DNA of 64,000 nucleotides, taken from the NCBI GenBank assembly GCA_934047225.1, contig OW204001.1:13500201-13564200 (forward strand). The letters are read 5' to 3'. The translations under genes were made by a program, and so were the position numbers. This document shows, piece after piece, positions 56,050 to 64,000 of this stretch (positions within the stretch are counted from its first letter, which is position 1; each line of letters opens with the position of its first letter). Below the pieces are notes generated by a model. The model saw only the letters and a program-made list of their open reading frames with translations, made no database searches and was not told the DNA's origin. Source of the stretch: Ypsolopha sequella (Eukaryota > Arthropoda > Insecta > Lepidoptera > Ypsolophidae).

Positions 56050-56501
56050 TGTTCACGCTACACTACGTTACCAGCATGACGTTAGAACATGACGTGTCAT
56101 TCGCGTGCGCATGCGCGGATGACCACTCACCCCCCCCCCCCGCCGCGCGCGGATCGAGGCGCGCGCGGGCGCTGGACTCTCTCTGTTGCGTCCGAACTCT
56201 CGAGAGAACGACACACGTGTATAAACATTCGTGCCGCCGATACAAACAATCTCGCGTATTCACCGTGTCTTGTGAACATATAAGTGCTGTGTAATACTTC
56301 AAGACATCCAGCTCATCACTGCCCAAAGTGCCAGCATTAATCAGCTCAACGAGAGGAGACGACACGCGGCGCGTTTCGTCGGCTCACCGAAAACATCAAG
56401 AACAACATCAAAGGTCAGTCAGTTTACCCACAATTCTCTCGTGTCAACCCATCCGTTTATCCTCTTTCATCATCTCTGCATTCCTGTAGCCAGCGGCTAC
56501 A
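56050..56501 (+). repeat. 5' LTR of BEL/Pao element 2 (right end estimated)
   Basis: The start TGTTCACGCTACACTACG is certain because it repeats at 63457. The right end is estimated: CTACA at 56497-56501 is followed by TTT and TGGCCCTTCGAACC (56505), a plausible primer-binding site, giving a TG...CA LTR of 452 bp. The LTR holds a run of 12 C and GC-rich GCGCGC words near 56131-56170, and a TATAAAC at about 56220. The inverted relative at 63622-64000 matches up to about 56491, which supports this extent. Confidence 0.75.
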
Positions 56502-57724
56502 TTTTGGCCCTTCGAACCGTTAGAACCAGCCCCTTTTCAGCCCCTACAGTCCATTTTCAATACAAGAAAAATTTTGGTCCGTCGAGCGGAAAATTTTTGG
56601 TTTATATCACCCCCCGCCTCCCCCCCGCCGGCCCGTAACTTTGTTTGAACCAGCCCCCGTCGATTTACTACAGTCCATTTTCACCCGGTTACATATTTTG
56701 CCCCCTTTCCCGGCAAAAAAATATTTTGTGGTTTCGAATACCTATCGCGGGTAGATAATTAGAACCGCCGCCTGGAACATTCCATTTATCGGTTAGAACC
56801 GACCCCCCCACGCCCCTTTACAGAATAACTCATTTTCATCACGGTTGTAATTATTATTCAGCTCAGATAACATAAGTATATTCATTCAGCCCAATTGTTT
56901 ATTACAGTCCACTATACTTCTTTATTAAACCCAAATTTTACGAGATTTTGCGAGATATTTTTTCGGTGCGAGTATTTGCTTTATTTCGTGCACATACGTA
57001 AAACCCACGTATACATAAGTTATTACGTAACGAACGTTTACGTTTACGAATTATTACGTTACCAAAGCTTGATCTGCATCATTGGATTGTCCGCTCATTT
57101 AGATCCGATTTCTGCCAGGTAAACACATTCTTTGTTTGTTTTCGCTCTCAAAGCAGTAGGTAGATATTTTATTCTATAAATAGAATTTTCGACGACTGAT
57201 GTTGTTGTTGTAAAGGTACATTCGTGTAAACAAGAGCCAACGCGTATTGTCGGAACATGATTTCAAGGCAAATAACATAAAAGTGAACAGTGCATACATA
57301 GCTGTTTGTATTTTTTACAAGTGTTGTTTAAATTAGTGAACAAGTTCAGCCCTTTCCGATATTTTATGTTACGGTAATCTTGTGTTACAGTAATATATTG
57401 CCGGACCGTTTATTTGTGTTATTGTCTGTTTTTTTTTACCCGGATATATATATAGCACAAATATAGTAAACAATTTGTTTTTTCATCTCATCTCTGCTCT
57501 TGTTGTTTGTGGTACACATATAGGGTGTTCCAAGTTGGTTCAGCTCATATACAGGTTGTTTTTTAAAAAAAAAAAATTTTTTTATTTTTTTTCTCTCTGT
57601 CGTGTTTATTTTCCGTGTTCCGTTTGAACATAGTTTTTGTTACTTCGGCCCGCGCAAGTTACAAGTTATCCGCACGTTAGAGTTAGTAACGCTCAAGTTT
57701 TAATAACTCATTTTCAACACTAAA
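56502..57724 (+). other. BEL/Pao element 2 leader
   Basis: About 1.2 kb of untranslated leader. The first half has loose repeats of GAACC(A/G)(G/A)CCCC and CTACAGTCCATTTTCA. A near-palindromic A/T run (A then T) lies at about 57567-57592. No coding frame is supported. Confidence 0.65.
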
Positions 57725-59353
57725 ATGCCTTCAAAGAAGCAAGCGGCCATATTTCGCGAAGCAGTTAAGGCTATTGCCAACTTGAAGGAGATAGGCGTAG
57801 CTGTCGTAGCGGGCGACAGAACTAAGTACTGTGTCGAAGATTTTACGGGACGGTATCTTAGACTAGAGGCGTACCGGAAGAAACTGGAGGATGTGTATTA
57901 CGACATTCTTGAGGACGAGGATCTGCTCAAAGATACTGAGGCCGCTTATACGATGAGTTATCAGACGGCGATAAATGACTATGAGGAGGTCGTAGTAGCA
58001 TCTCAGCGGTTGAGTGTGGCATCAGCGCTTCCCGTCACAGCCTCTCCATCCAGCCCAAGTACCTCAAGCCTATCGTCGACGGTCTTGCCCAAAATCTCAA
58101 TGCCCAAATTTTCGTCCAAAATAGAAGATTGGCCTTCTTTCATAGCCATCTTCCGGAGCCTCATTGGAGAAATGGCTACTGTTTCTGATGCCGTCAAGCA
58201 TCATTATCTGCTCGGCTCTCTTACAGGTGAAGGAATCAGCATGGTGTCTCACCTTCAGCCCACTAATGAAAATTATGCCGTGGCAATGGAAATTCTCACC
58301 AGGCGCTATGAGAACCGTCGTGTTCTCATAGATCGATTTGTGGATATAATTCTAGGGCTCCCACAAATTGACGCTCGTTCAAATGTCCGCGCTTTATTTT
58401 TAACACCGCTCATATCAGCGCAAAGCGCTCTTTTAAATTTAGATCTGCCCATGAAGGAGTCAGATTATGTCTTCGTATCTATAGTGGTACGAAAACTCCA
58501 AGGTGAGCTCCGTACTCTCTTCGAACGGAAGCACGGATCTCAGCCAACTCTGCCCACTCTGGCTAACCTCATTGAGTTCTTGGAAGAGCACGCACGTTGC
58601 AAAGAGAATGAGTCTTCGTCCCTTGCGTCACAGGAGGCTCCTTCTTCAGCACGGCTCGGCCCGTCAGAAAGGCTCGCTCAGCTAAATAAGCTGCTTCAGC
58701 CCACTCGAGGTTCCCGTCAGCCTTATATGGCTACTCGAGAATTCCGTCCCATAGCTCCGCTTAGGAGCCGGCAAGAATATCGCTCTCCTCAACCTGCTCC
58801 CCATAGGCCGTTCTTGGCATTCGGTGACGCCCTAACCTACTCGGCCCAACCGTCCTCGTCATCCGCTCGTCAGCTAGTTTACTCGGCCCAATCATCCCCA
58901 TCACCCACTCGCCGACAGGATTATTCGGCTCAACCTTCTTCCCCTACTGGTGGTATGCCATGCCCATACTGCAGGAATAGGGGACACAAACTCATCGCAT
59001 GCCCAGGATTTAACAACCAACCGGTTCAAGGTCGGTGGGACTTTGTGAACGCACGCAACCGGTGCCGACGCTGTTTGGGTCCTCATTATGAGAACGAGTG
59101 CAGGTCTACACGTGCATGCAAGGAGTGTGGGCGGTCTGACCACCACACTTCACTGCATCGCCATGGGGCCATGTCTCCGACACGATCATCTGCTCATTTG
59201 CTGCCTCCGTCTCTACGTGAGCAGCCCAGACAGCGCTCAGCGCATGAGCCTCAGTACCGTTCGGCACATGCTACACAGGCATATACGTCCCATCCCAACT
59301 CGCCCACTCAATCGCGATCGCCAAGTAGGTCTCGGGTAGGTAGTCAACAGTGA
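57725..59353 (+). CDS. BEL/Pao element 2 Gag (DUF1759-type)
   Basis: The 542-codon frame starts at ATG 57725 (AAAATGC context). The N-terminal ~110 residues are helical. A DUF1759-like capsid region begins near LPKISMPKFSSKIEDWPSF and runs to about residue 290 (LEEHARC). A Ser/Pro/Gln-rich stretch follows with the repeat YSAQPSS/YSAQSSP. The zinc-binding region has CPYCRNRGHKLIAC, CRRCLGPHYENEC and CKECGRSDHHTSLH, the last lacking the usual final Cys. The C-terminal ~50 residues are Ser/Arg/His/Pro rich. It ends with TGA (59351-59353), but the same frame then stays open into pol, so the stop is probably leaky. A basic, low-complexity tail before the stop matches the first BEL/Pao element's Gag layout. 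Confidence 0.9.
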   Translation: MPSKKQAAIFREAVKAIANLKEIGVAVVAGDRTKYCVEDFTGRYLRLEAYRKKLEDVYYDILEDEDLLKDTEAAYTMSYQTAINDYEEVVVASQRLSVASALPVTASPSSPSTSSLSSTVLPKISMPKFSSKIEDWPSFIAIFRSLIGEMATVSDAVKHHYLLGSLTGEGISMVSHLQPTNENYAVAMEILTRRYENRRVLIDRFVDIILGLPQIDARSNVRALFLTPLISAQSALLNLDLPMKESDYVFVSIVVRKLQGELRTLFERKHGSQPTLPTLANLIEFLEEHARCKENESSSLASQEAPSSARLGPSERLAQLNKLLQPTRGSRQPYMATREFRPIAPLRSRQEYRSPQPAPHRPFLAFGDALTYSAQPSSSSARQLVYSAQSSPSPTRRQDYSAQPSSPTGGMPCPYCRNRGHKLIACPGFNNQPVQGRWDFVNARNRCRRCLGPHYENECRSTRACKECGRSDHHTSLHRHGAMSPTRSSAHLLPPSLREQPRQRSAHEPQYRSAHATQAYTSHPNSPTQSRSPSRSRVGSQQ

Positions 59354-59361
59354 CTACCTAC
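59336..59361 (+). promoter_or_regulatory. Candidate readthrough site, TGA CTA inside a perfect hairpin
   Basis: GTAGGTAGTCA (59336-59346) and TGACTACCTAC (59351-59361) are exact reverse complements with the loop ACAG, an 11-bp stem. The gag stop TGA is the first three bases of the 3' arm and is followed by CTA, a known readthrough-prone context. Past the stop the frame is open to pol. The stop being built into a stem is the unusual part. Confidence 0.65.
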
Positions 59362-62300
59362 AATAACAGAGCACTATGAAGGCGAGGACGACCAGCACTC
59401 AGCACACTCAGCACACTCATCACACATTCACTCATCACATACACACTCAGCTCATTGTCACTCAATGACTTCAACTCCAACAGAAGATTCCTGTAACTCC
59501 GCACAACGTGTAGTGAACGTCACTAACACACCAATTTTGTTGCCAACCGTCTCACTTAAAATAGCAGACGTAAATGGTCAATTTCACTCAGCACGAGCCC
59601 TGTTAGACTGTGGAAGTATGCTGACTCTTTGTTCTCAGCGCATGGCCACAATTTTAAATTTACCATTAAAACATACATCTCTAAAAATCGCAGGAGTTGG
59701 AAATCAGCACACACAAAACTCAAAGGCATCAATCACAATTGTATGCCGACCTACTCACCGTGACACACCTATGATCACGGCCACAGCCCATATATTGAAG
59801 AACGTAACTGGGTACCTACCGTTGGAAAAGGTTCCAGATCTCGCTCAGTTAACAGGTCACCCACCAATTCCCCTTGCTGATCGAGAATATCACACACCAG
59901 CTCCGGTTGATCTAATACTAGGATCTGACGTTCTTGGTCAAGTGTTAGACGGAACCAAGGTTTCGCTCGGCCCTGGCCAGCCTATAGCCTTCGGCACGAT
60001 ATTTGATTTTACATTGATTGGACCTTTCGAAAGTTTACATACTTCACCCACGAATCAGGTCAACTCAGTTCACATTGTCGGCTCTCACACGGACTCAGAG
60101 CATTCCACTCATGACATTCACAAAAGTCTTGAGAGGTTTTGGGAATCTGAGGAACCCCAAACCTACAAGCATACCAGCCCATTAGAGGATCAGTGTGAGG
60201 ACATTTTCCGCACCACAACTACTCGTGAACCATCAGGTCAATATGTGGTTACACTGCCCTTTCTGCACAACGCGCCGACATTAGGTTCCACTCACGCTAT
60301 TGCACTGCGCAGGTTTCTCAACTTAGAGAAGAAGCTGCAAGCGAACCCGCCCTTCCGCTCGAAATACGTAGAATTCATGTCAGATTACATAAAATTGGGA
60401 CATATGTCGCCGTGTCACCCCAATACCTTTGCTCATAAATCCCATTTCTATATCCCACATCATGGCATATTCAAGCCAGGGTCAGAAAAGTTACGCTGCG
60501 TGTTTGACGGAAGTTGTAAGAGTTCAAACGGCGTCAATCTAAATGATTGTCTTCATACAGGTCCAGCTCTTCAGCAAGATATTGTTGACATTATCATGTC
60601 CTTCAGGATCCACTCACAAGTTTTCAGCACAGACATCCGAATGATGTTCCGAAATATACTCATTCACCCAGAGCAAAGACGTTTTCAACTCATTCTCTGG
60701 CGGTCTTCACCCGACCAGCCCTTGCTCACGTATGCCCTTAATACCGTCACATATGGATTAAGGTCCAGCCCATACCATGCCATCCGCACTTTACTCCAAT
60801 TGGCTGATGACGAAGGTCATCGCTACCCCCACGCTGCTCAGGTCCTCCGCAAATCAATATTTGTGGACGACATTCTCTCAGGTGCAGATTCTGTAGAATC
60901 TGCTCAGTCGCTCCAAAGCGAACTGATCGAGTTACTCGCCCTAGGTGGCTTTCAGCTCAGTAAATGGACATCCAACTCGCCCCAGCTCCTTGAACGGTTC
61001 CCAGATGACCAGTGCGACATGCCCAAGGACTTTGACTTCAGTCCCGACTCTAATTCCATTAAGGTTCTGGGAATACAGTGGATTCCTCAAACTGATGAGT
61101 TCACTTATCGCATTTCTCTGCCCACTCATGCTCAAGTCACAAAGCGCTCCATTCTCAGTACAGTAGCGTCTCTCTATGACCCCAATGGCTGGGTTACTCC
61201 AGTCATCTTCCGCGCAAAGATTCTTCTCCAGAAGCTTTGGCTTCTGAAAATAGGATGGGATGAGCCTATCTCTGAAGAAGTCCACACAGAGTGGCAACAC
61301 ATCTCAGAGGATCTTCCTCAGCTCTCAAACCTCCGTTTACCTCGACACATTTGTAAGTACAAGCCCACGTCTACTTACTCACTTCACGGGTTCGCGGACG
61401 CATCAGAGGCTGGCTTTGGTGCCGCTATCTACCTTCATGAGCGCAATATCACTGGACATGTCAATGTACACCTAATCATTGGCAAGTCCAAGGTCGCACC
61501 CATAAAGACTCGTCTCTCAATCCCGAAATTGGAGTTGTCAGCCGCGACTCTTTTATCTCAGCTCATGACTCGAGTGTCAGCCCAACTGTCAGCTCATATA
61601 GCCATTCAAACACACACATGCTGGTCAGATAGCACAATAGTGTTGGCATGGCTCAATACCCCACCTCACCGATTACAGACTTTCGAGGCCAATCGAGTGG
61701 CTAAGATCACAGCTACTTCAACTAGCCATACGTGGAGGCATGTGCCCACGAATCTCAACCCTGCTGACTGTGCAAGCAGAGGCATGTCTGCCCAGTCTCT
61801 CTCACTTCATGACCTTTGGTGGTCACCCAGTTGGCTCAAAGAACCTACCTGCACTTGGCCCAAGATGCCACCCGCTCTAGGCCATCATGCTCTCCCAGGC
61901 CTTAAGCCCAAAAAGGTACCAGCACACATAGCAGTCCCAGATATCGATCTGGACTTGCTCACTCGCTACAGCTCACTTGACAAGCTCGTCGGAGTGACGG
62001 CTTGTATTAAAAGGTTCATATTCAATTGTCGGCACAGCCCAGATGCACGGCGCTCTGGTCCGTTGACAGCTAGTGAACGCAGGGACGCTCTGTTGCACTG
62101 GGTCCGCTCTGTTCAGCACAATGAGTTTGCTGAAGACATTAATCGTATCCAGACTGATAAAGTTTGTCCCGTTCGGCTCCAGCGTCTCTCGCCCTTCATA
62201 AAGGACGGCCTCTTGAGAGTCGGTGGTCGTCTCTCTCACGCGTCAATTAGGTATGACGCTCAACACCCACTCATTCTACCCAGCTCAAGTCCGCTCGTAG

Positions 62301-63499
62301 ATCTCATTATAGATCACTATCACACAATACACTGCCACCCTGGAGCTGACACATTACACGCCATATTACGCCAGCAGTACTGGATTCTGTCCGCTCGTCG
62401 TATTATTAGACACCGCGTGTTTAAATGTATTAGATGTTTCCGGTGCCGCGCTCAGCCTAAGGCTCCGCTCATGGCTGATCTCCCAACAGACAGAGTTACT
62501 CCTCAGCCAGTTTTTAGTCACGTCACGACGGACTTTGCTGGACACTTCTTCGTTAAATCCAGCACGTTGCGGAACGCGAAACTCATAAAAGCGTACTTTT
62601 GTATTTTCGTTTGCCTCGCAACAAAGGCGGTTCATTTGGAACCAGTCTCTGCACTCTCAACGGAAGCGTTCTTTGCGGCATTGCAACGTTTTATCTCACG
62701 TCGCGGTACTCCGGTTCTCATTCGCTCAGACTGCGGCACAAATTATGTAGGTGCTAGGAATCAACTCATTGAAGTTCAGAACTTCCTCAGGTCAAACAAT
62801 GATGCAATCACTCACAAGCTCGCGAATCAGCACATAACTTGGTTACTGAACCCGCCTAAAGGGCCTTGGTTCGGCGCACTGCACGAAATAAACGTAAAAT
62901 CCACCAAGCAACTACTTTATCGTGTGATAGGTGAACAGCACCTCACTTTTGAGGAATTCTCTACTCTTTTGGCTCGAATTGAGGCTGTACTCAATTCAAG
63001 ACCCCTCTGCCCAATTTCATCCGACCCTACGGACTTTGAACCTCTCACGGCCGGACATTTCATTATTGGTCGTCCGCTCACCGCTCTACCTGAGCAGTCT
63101 TTTGACGACAGACCCATATCTGCTCTTAAACGGTTTCAACTCATTCAAGCGCTCTCTCAGCGCTTTTGGACTCTCTGGTCCAGATCCTACCTCCATACCC
63201 TGCAAACCCGCTCCAAATGGCTCTCCCCTTCTTCCCCTCCTCAAGTGGGTGAACTGGTCCTCATCAAAGAGGATGACCTGCCTCCGCTCCAATGGAAGTT
63301 GGGAAGAATTCTCCGCACGATACCTGGCAAGGATGGAGTGATACGAGTTGTGGATCTGGACACAGCTCATGGAAATCTGCGACGACCTGTGTTCAAGATA
63401 GCCAGGCTGCCGTTGGATTCAGCTCAAGAGGAGCCGCAGCCCCGGCCCCCCCAGGATGTTCACGCTACACTACGTTACCAGCATGACGTTAGAACATGA
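59354..63499 (+). CDS. BEL/Pao element 2 Pol polyprotein
   Basis: The frame is open from the codon after the gag TGA. The first in-frame ATG is 59465, from which residues are counted (1344). The 37 codons between stop and ATG are His/Ser-rich (SAHSAHSSH-like). The protease motif is ALLDCGS with D48, so the usual D-S/T-G has Cys. The reverse transcriptase has FVDD at 466-469 and VFDGSCKSSNGVNLN. RNase H has HGFADASEAGFGAAIYL and CWSDSTIVLAWL. The integrase has a zinc-binding HCHPGADTLHAILRQQYW ... CIRC region and the catalytic triad D1023, D1089, E1141. The domain order and motifs are BEL/Pao. The frame has no stops and runs 43 bp into the 3' LTR, ending at 63499. The sequence just before the LTR is GC-rich with no long pure polypurine tract; AAGAGGAG (63427-63434) is the nearest purine run. 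Confidence 0.93.
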   Translation, partial: LPTITEHYEGEDDQHSAHSAHSSHIHSSHTHSAHCHSMTSTPTEDSCNSAQRVVNVTNTPILLPTVSLKIADVNGQFHSARALLDCGSMLTLCSQRMATILNLPLKHTSLKIAGVGNQHTQNSKASITIVCRPTHRDTPMITATAHILKNVTGYLPLEKVPDLAQLTGHPPIPLADREYHTPAPVDLILGSDVLGQVLDGTKVSLGPGQPIAFGTIFDFTLIGPFESLHTSPTNQVNSVHIVGSHTDSEHSTHDIHKSLERFWESEEPQTYKHTSPLEDQCEDIFRTTTTREPSGQYVVTLPFLHNAPTLGSTHAIALRRFLNLEKKLQANPPFRSKYVEFMSDYIKLGHMSPCHPNTFAHKSHFYIPHHGIFKPGSEKLRCVFDGSCKSSNGVNLNDCLHTGPALQQDIVDIIMSFRIHSQVFSTDIRMMFRNILIHPEQRRFQLILWRSSPDQPLLTYALNTVTYGLRSSPYHAIRTLLQLADDEGHRYPHAAQVLRKSIFVDDILSGADSVESAQSLQSELIELLALGGFQLSKWTSNSPQLLERFPDDQCDMPKDFDFSPDSNSIKVLGIQWIPQTDEFTYRISLPTHAQVTKRSILSTVASLYDPNGWVTPVIFRAKILLQKLWLLKIGWDEPISEEVHTEWQHISEDLPQLSNLRLPRHICKYKPTSTYSLHGFADASEAGFGAAIYLHERNITGHVNVHLIIGKSKVAPIKTRLSIPKLELSAATLLSQLMTRVSAQLSAHIAIQTHTCWSDSTIVLAWLNTPPHRLQTFEANRVAKITATSTSHTWRHVPTNLNPADCASRGMSAQSLSLHDLWWSPSWLKEPTCTWPKMPPALGHHALPGLKPKKVPAHIAVPDIDLDLLTRYSSLDKLVGVTACIKRFIFNCRHSPDARRSGPLTASERRDALLHWVRSVQHNEFAEDINRIQTDKVCPVRLQRLSPFIKDGLLRVGGRLSHASIRYDAQHPLILPSSSPLVDLIIDHYHTIHCHPGADTLHAILRQQYWILSARRIIRHRVFKCIRCFRCRAQPKAPLMADLPTDRVTPQPVFSHVTTDFAGHFFVKSSTLRNAKLIKAYFCIFVCLATKAVHLEPVSALSTEAFFAALQRFISRRGTPVLIRSDCGTNYVGARNQLIEVQNFLRSNNDAITHKLANQHITWLLNPPKGPWFGALHEINVKSTKQLLYRVIGEQHLTFEEFSTLLARIEAVLNSRPLCPISSDPTDFEPLTAGHFIIGRPLTALPEQSFDDRPISALKRFQLIQALSQRFWTLWSRSYLHTLQTRSKWLSPSSPPQVGELVLIKEDDLPPLQWKLGRILRTIPGKDGVIRVVDLDTAHGNLRRPVFKIARLPLDSAQEEPQPRPPQDVHATLRYQHDVRT

Positions 63500-63621
63500 C
63501 GTGTCATTCGCGTGCGCATGCGCGGATGACCACTCACCCCCCCCCCCCGCCGCGCGCGGATCGAGGCGCGCGCGGGCGCTGGACTCTCTCTGTTGCGTCC
63601 GAACTCTCGAGAGAACGACAC
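63457..63621 (+). repeat. Truncated 3' LTR of BEL/Pao element 2
   Basis: The 165 bp are identical to 56050-56214, from TGTTCACGCTACAC to GAGAACGACAC, including a 12-C run. It stops where the inverted LTR relative begins at 63622, so about 287 bp of the estimated LTR are missing. Open frames across this stretch are accidental. Confidence 0.9.
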
Positions 63622-64000
63622 TGGCTACAGGATGCAGGGCTGATGGAATTTGAGTGGGAGAGCAGACAGGATAAGAAAAAGATTGTGGGTAAACTGACTG
63701 ACCTTTGATGATGTCTGTGGACGGGCCAACGGGAGATGCGGTGACGTGCTGAGCCTTCTTGTTGGCTAGTTGAGCTGGCGTCTGTGCAGGGATGTATTGA
63801 ATGTCCTGGTTTGAGTGATGTACACAGCACTTGTATTAACACTACACTTTAGGTACGCGATATTGTTTGTGCTGACGCGAATGTCTATTGTTTAGAGCTG
63901 TCGGCTGCGCGGGCGCGCGCGCGTGCGCCTAGAGAGGCTCGTCGATCCGAACAGAGTGAGTGAACCGCGGGCAGCGCGCGACTCGATTCTGTCGCGAGCC
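63622..64000 (-). repeat. Inverted, diverged relative of the BEL/Pao element 2 LTR
   Basis: Read on the minus strand, 63718-63622 matches 56395-56491 of the 5' LTR, with the block AAAGGTCAGTCAGTTTACCC and then TG.A.TCCTGTAGCCA. Further on, ACAAGTGCTGTGTA, CATTCGCGTCAGCACAAACAATATCGCG-type and CTCTGTTCGGATCGACGAG words correspond to 56310 back to 56180. It is clearly diverged from the adjacent element, so it belongs to a related, older element in the opposite orientation. It continues past the window end. Confidence 0.75.

Larger units (their letters stand above)
56050..63621 (+). mobile_element. BEL/Pao LTR retrotransposon 2, 3' LTR truncated
   Basis: This is a second BEL/Pao element, different in sequence from the one at 20757-28202. 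It has a 5' LTR (56050 to about 56501), a leader, gag (57725-59353), pol (to 63499) and a 3' LTR of which only the first 165 bp remain (63457-63621). Those 165 bp are identical to 56050-56214, so the element is young. The 3' side is joined directly to an inverted, diverged relative of the same LTR, so the usual target duplication cannot be seen. Confidence 0.9.

Noticed and set aside
56063..56365. Open frames on both strands near 56063-56365 and 63456-63842
   Set aside because: They lie in the GC-rich LTR of BEL/Pao element 2, with no similarity to a protein.

Overview
The window is almost certainly from a moth or butterfly (Lepidoptera). It is AT-rich, has long introns and is full of dispersed repeats that look lepidopteran: the 'GGGTTCCGTA...CTTGGCCGG' repeat, elements with a GGATGGATGGATGA tail, and repeats beginning around CCTGAAGG...GGCAGAGA. 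There is no bacterial or viral genome organisation. The species cannot be named from this sequence.

Transposable elements dominate. (1) 1-11 kb: palindromic and tandem repeats, a tRNA-like SINE head, a decayed retrotransposon C-terminus and a perfect 32-bp-arm hairpin. (2) 11.2-14.4 kb: a 5'-truncated non-LTR retrotransposon (minus strand) between two copies of one MITE. (3) 14.6-29.7 kb: a Ty3/gypsy-type LTR retrotransposon on the minus strand (LTRs 14621-15537 and 28804-29720). Its leader was later interrupted by a complete BEL/Pao element on the plus strand (20757-28202, 5-bp duplication ACCAC). (4) 29.7-36 kb: SINEs, a hAT-like MITE and a probable 1.5-kb solo LTR inserted in an older repeat. 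(5) 36-56 kb: what appears to be part of a host gene, with a C2-domain exon of the synaptotagmin type (53141-53265), a phase-compatible exon about 12 kb upstream (ending 41290) and a possible first exon (36136-36484). Its introns carry many MITEs and SINEs and a 1.08-kb foldback element. (6) 56-64 kb: a second, different BEL/Pao element (56050-63621). Its 3' LTR is cut short and joined to an inverted, diverged relative of the same LTR.

The most interesting observation is that the three LTR elements carry three different recoding arrangements between Gag and Pol. The gypsy element has a canonical -1 slippery heptamer (A AAA AAC) directly before the gag stop, with an 8-nt spacer and an 8-bp GC-rich stem. 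The first BEL/Pao element has Gag and Pol in the same frame separated by one stop, TAA CTA. The second also has them in the same frame, separated by TGA CTA, and that TGA forms the start of the 3' arm of a perfect 11-bp hairpin with a 4-nt loop. CTA after a stop is a known readthrough context, so these look like stop-codon-readthrough BEL/Pao elements.

All three LTR elements have near-identical LTR pairs over the parts that can be compared and intact gag and pol frames, so they look recent. The host-gene assignment is tentative: only a fragment is in the window and the exon joins are inferred from splice signals and phase.
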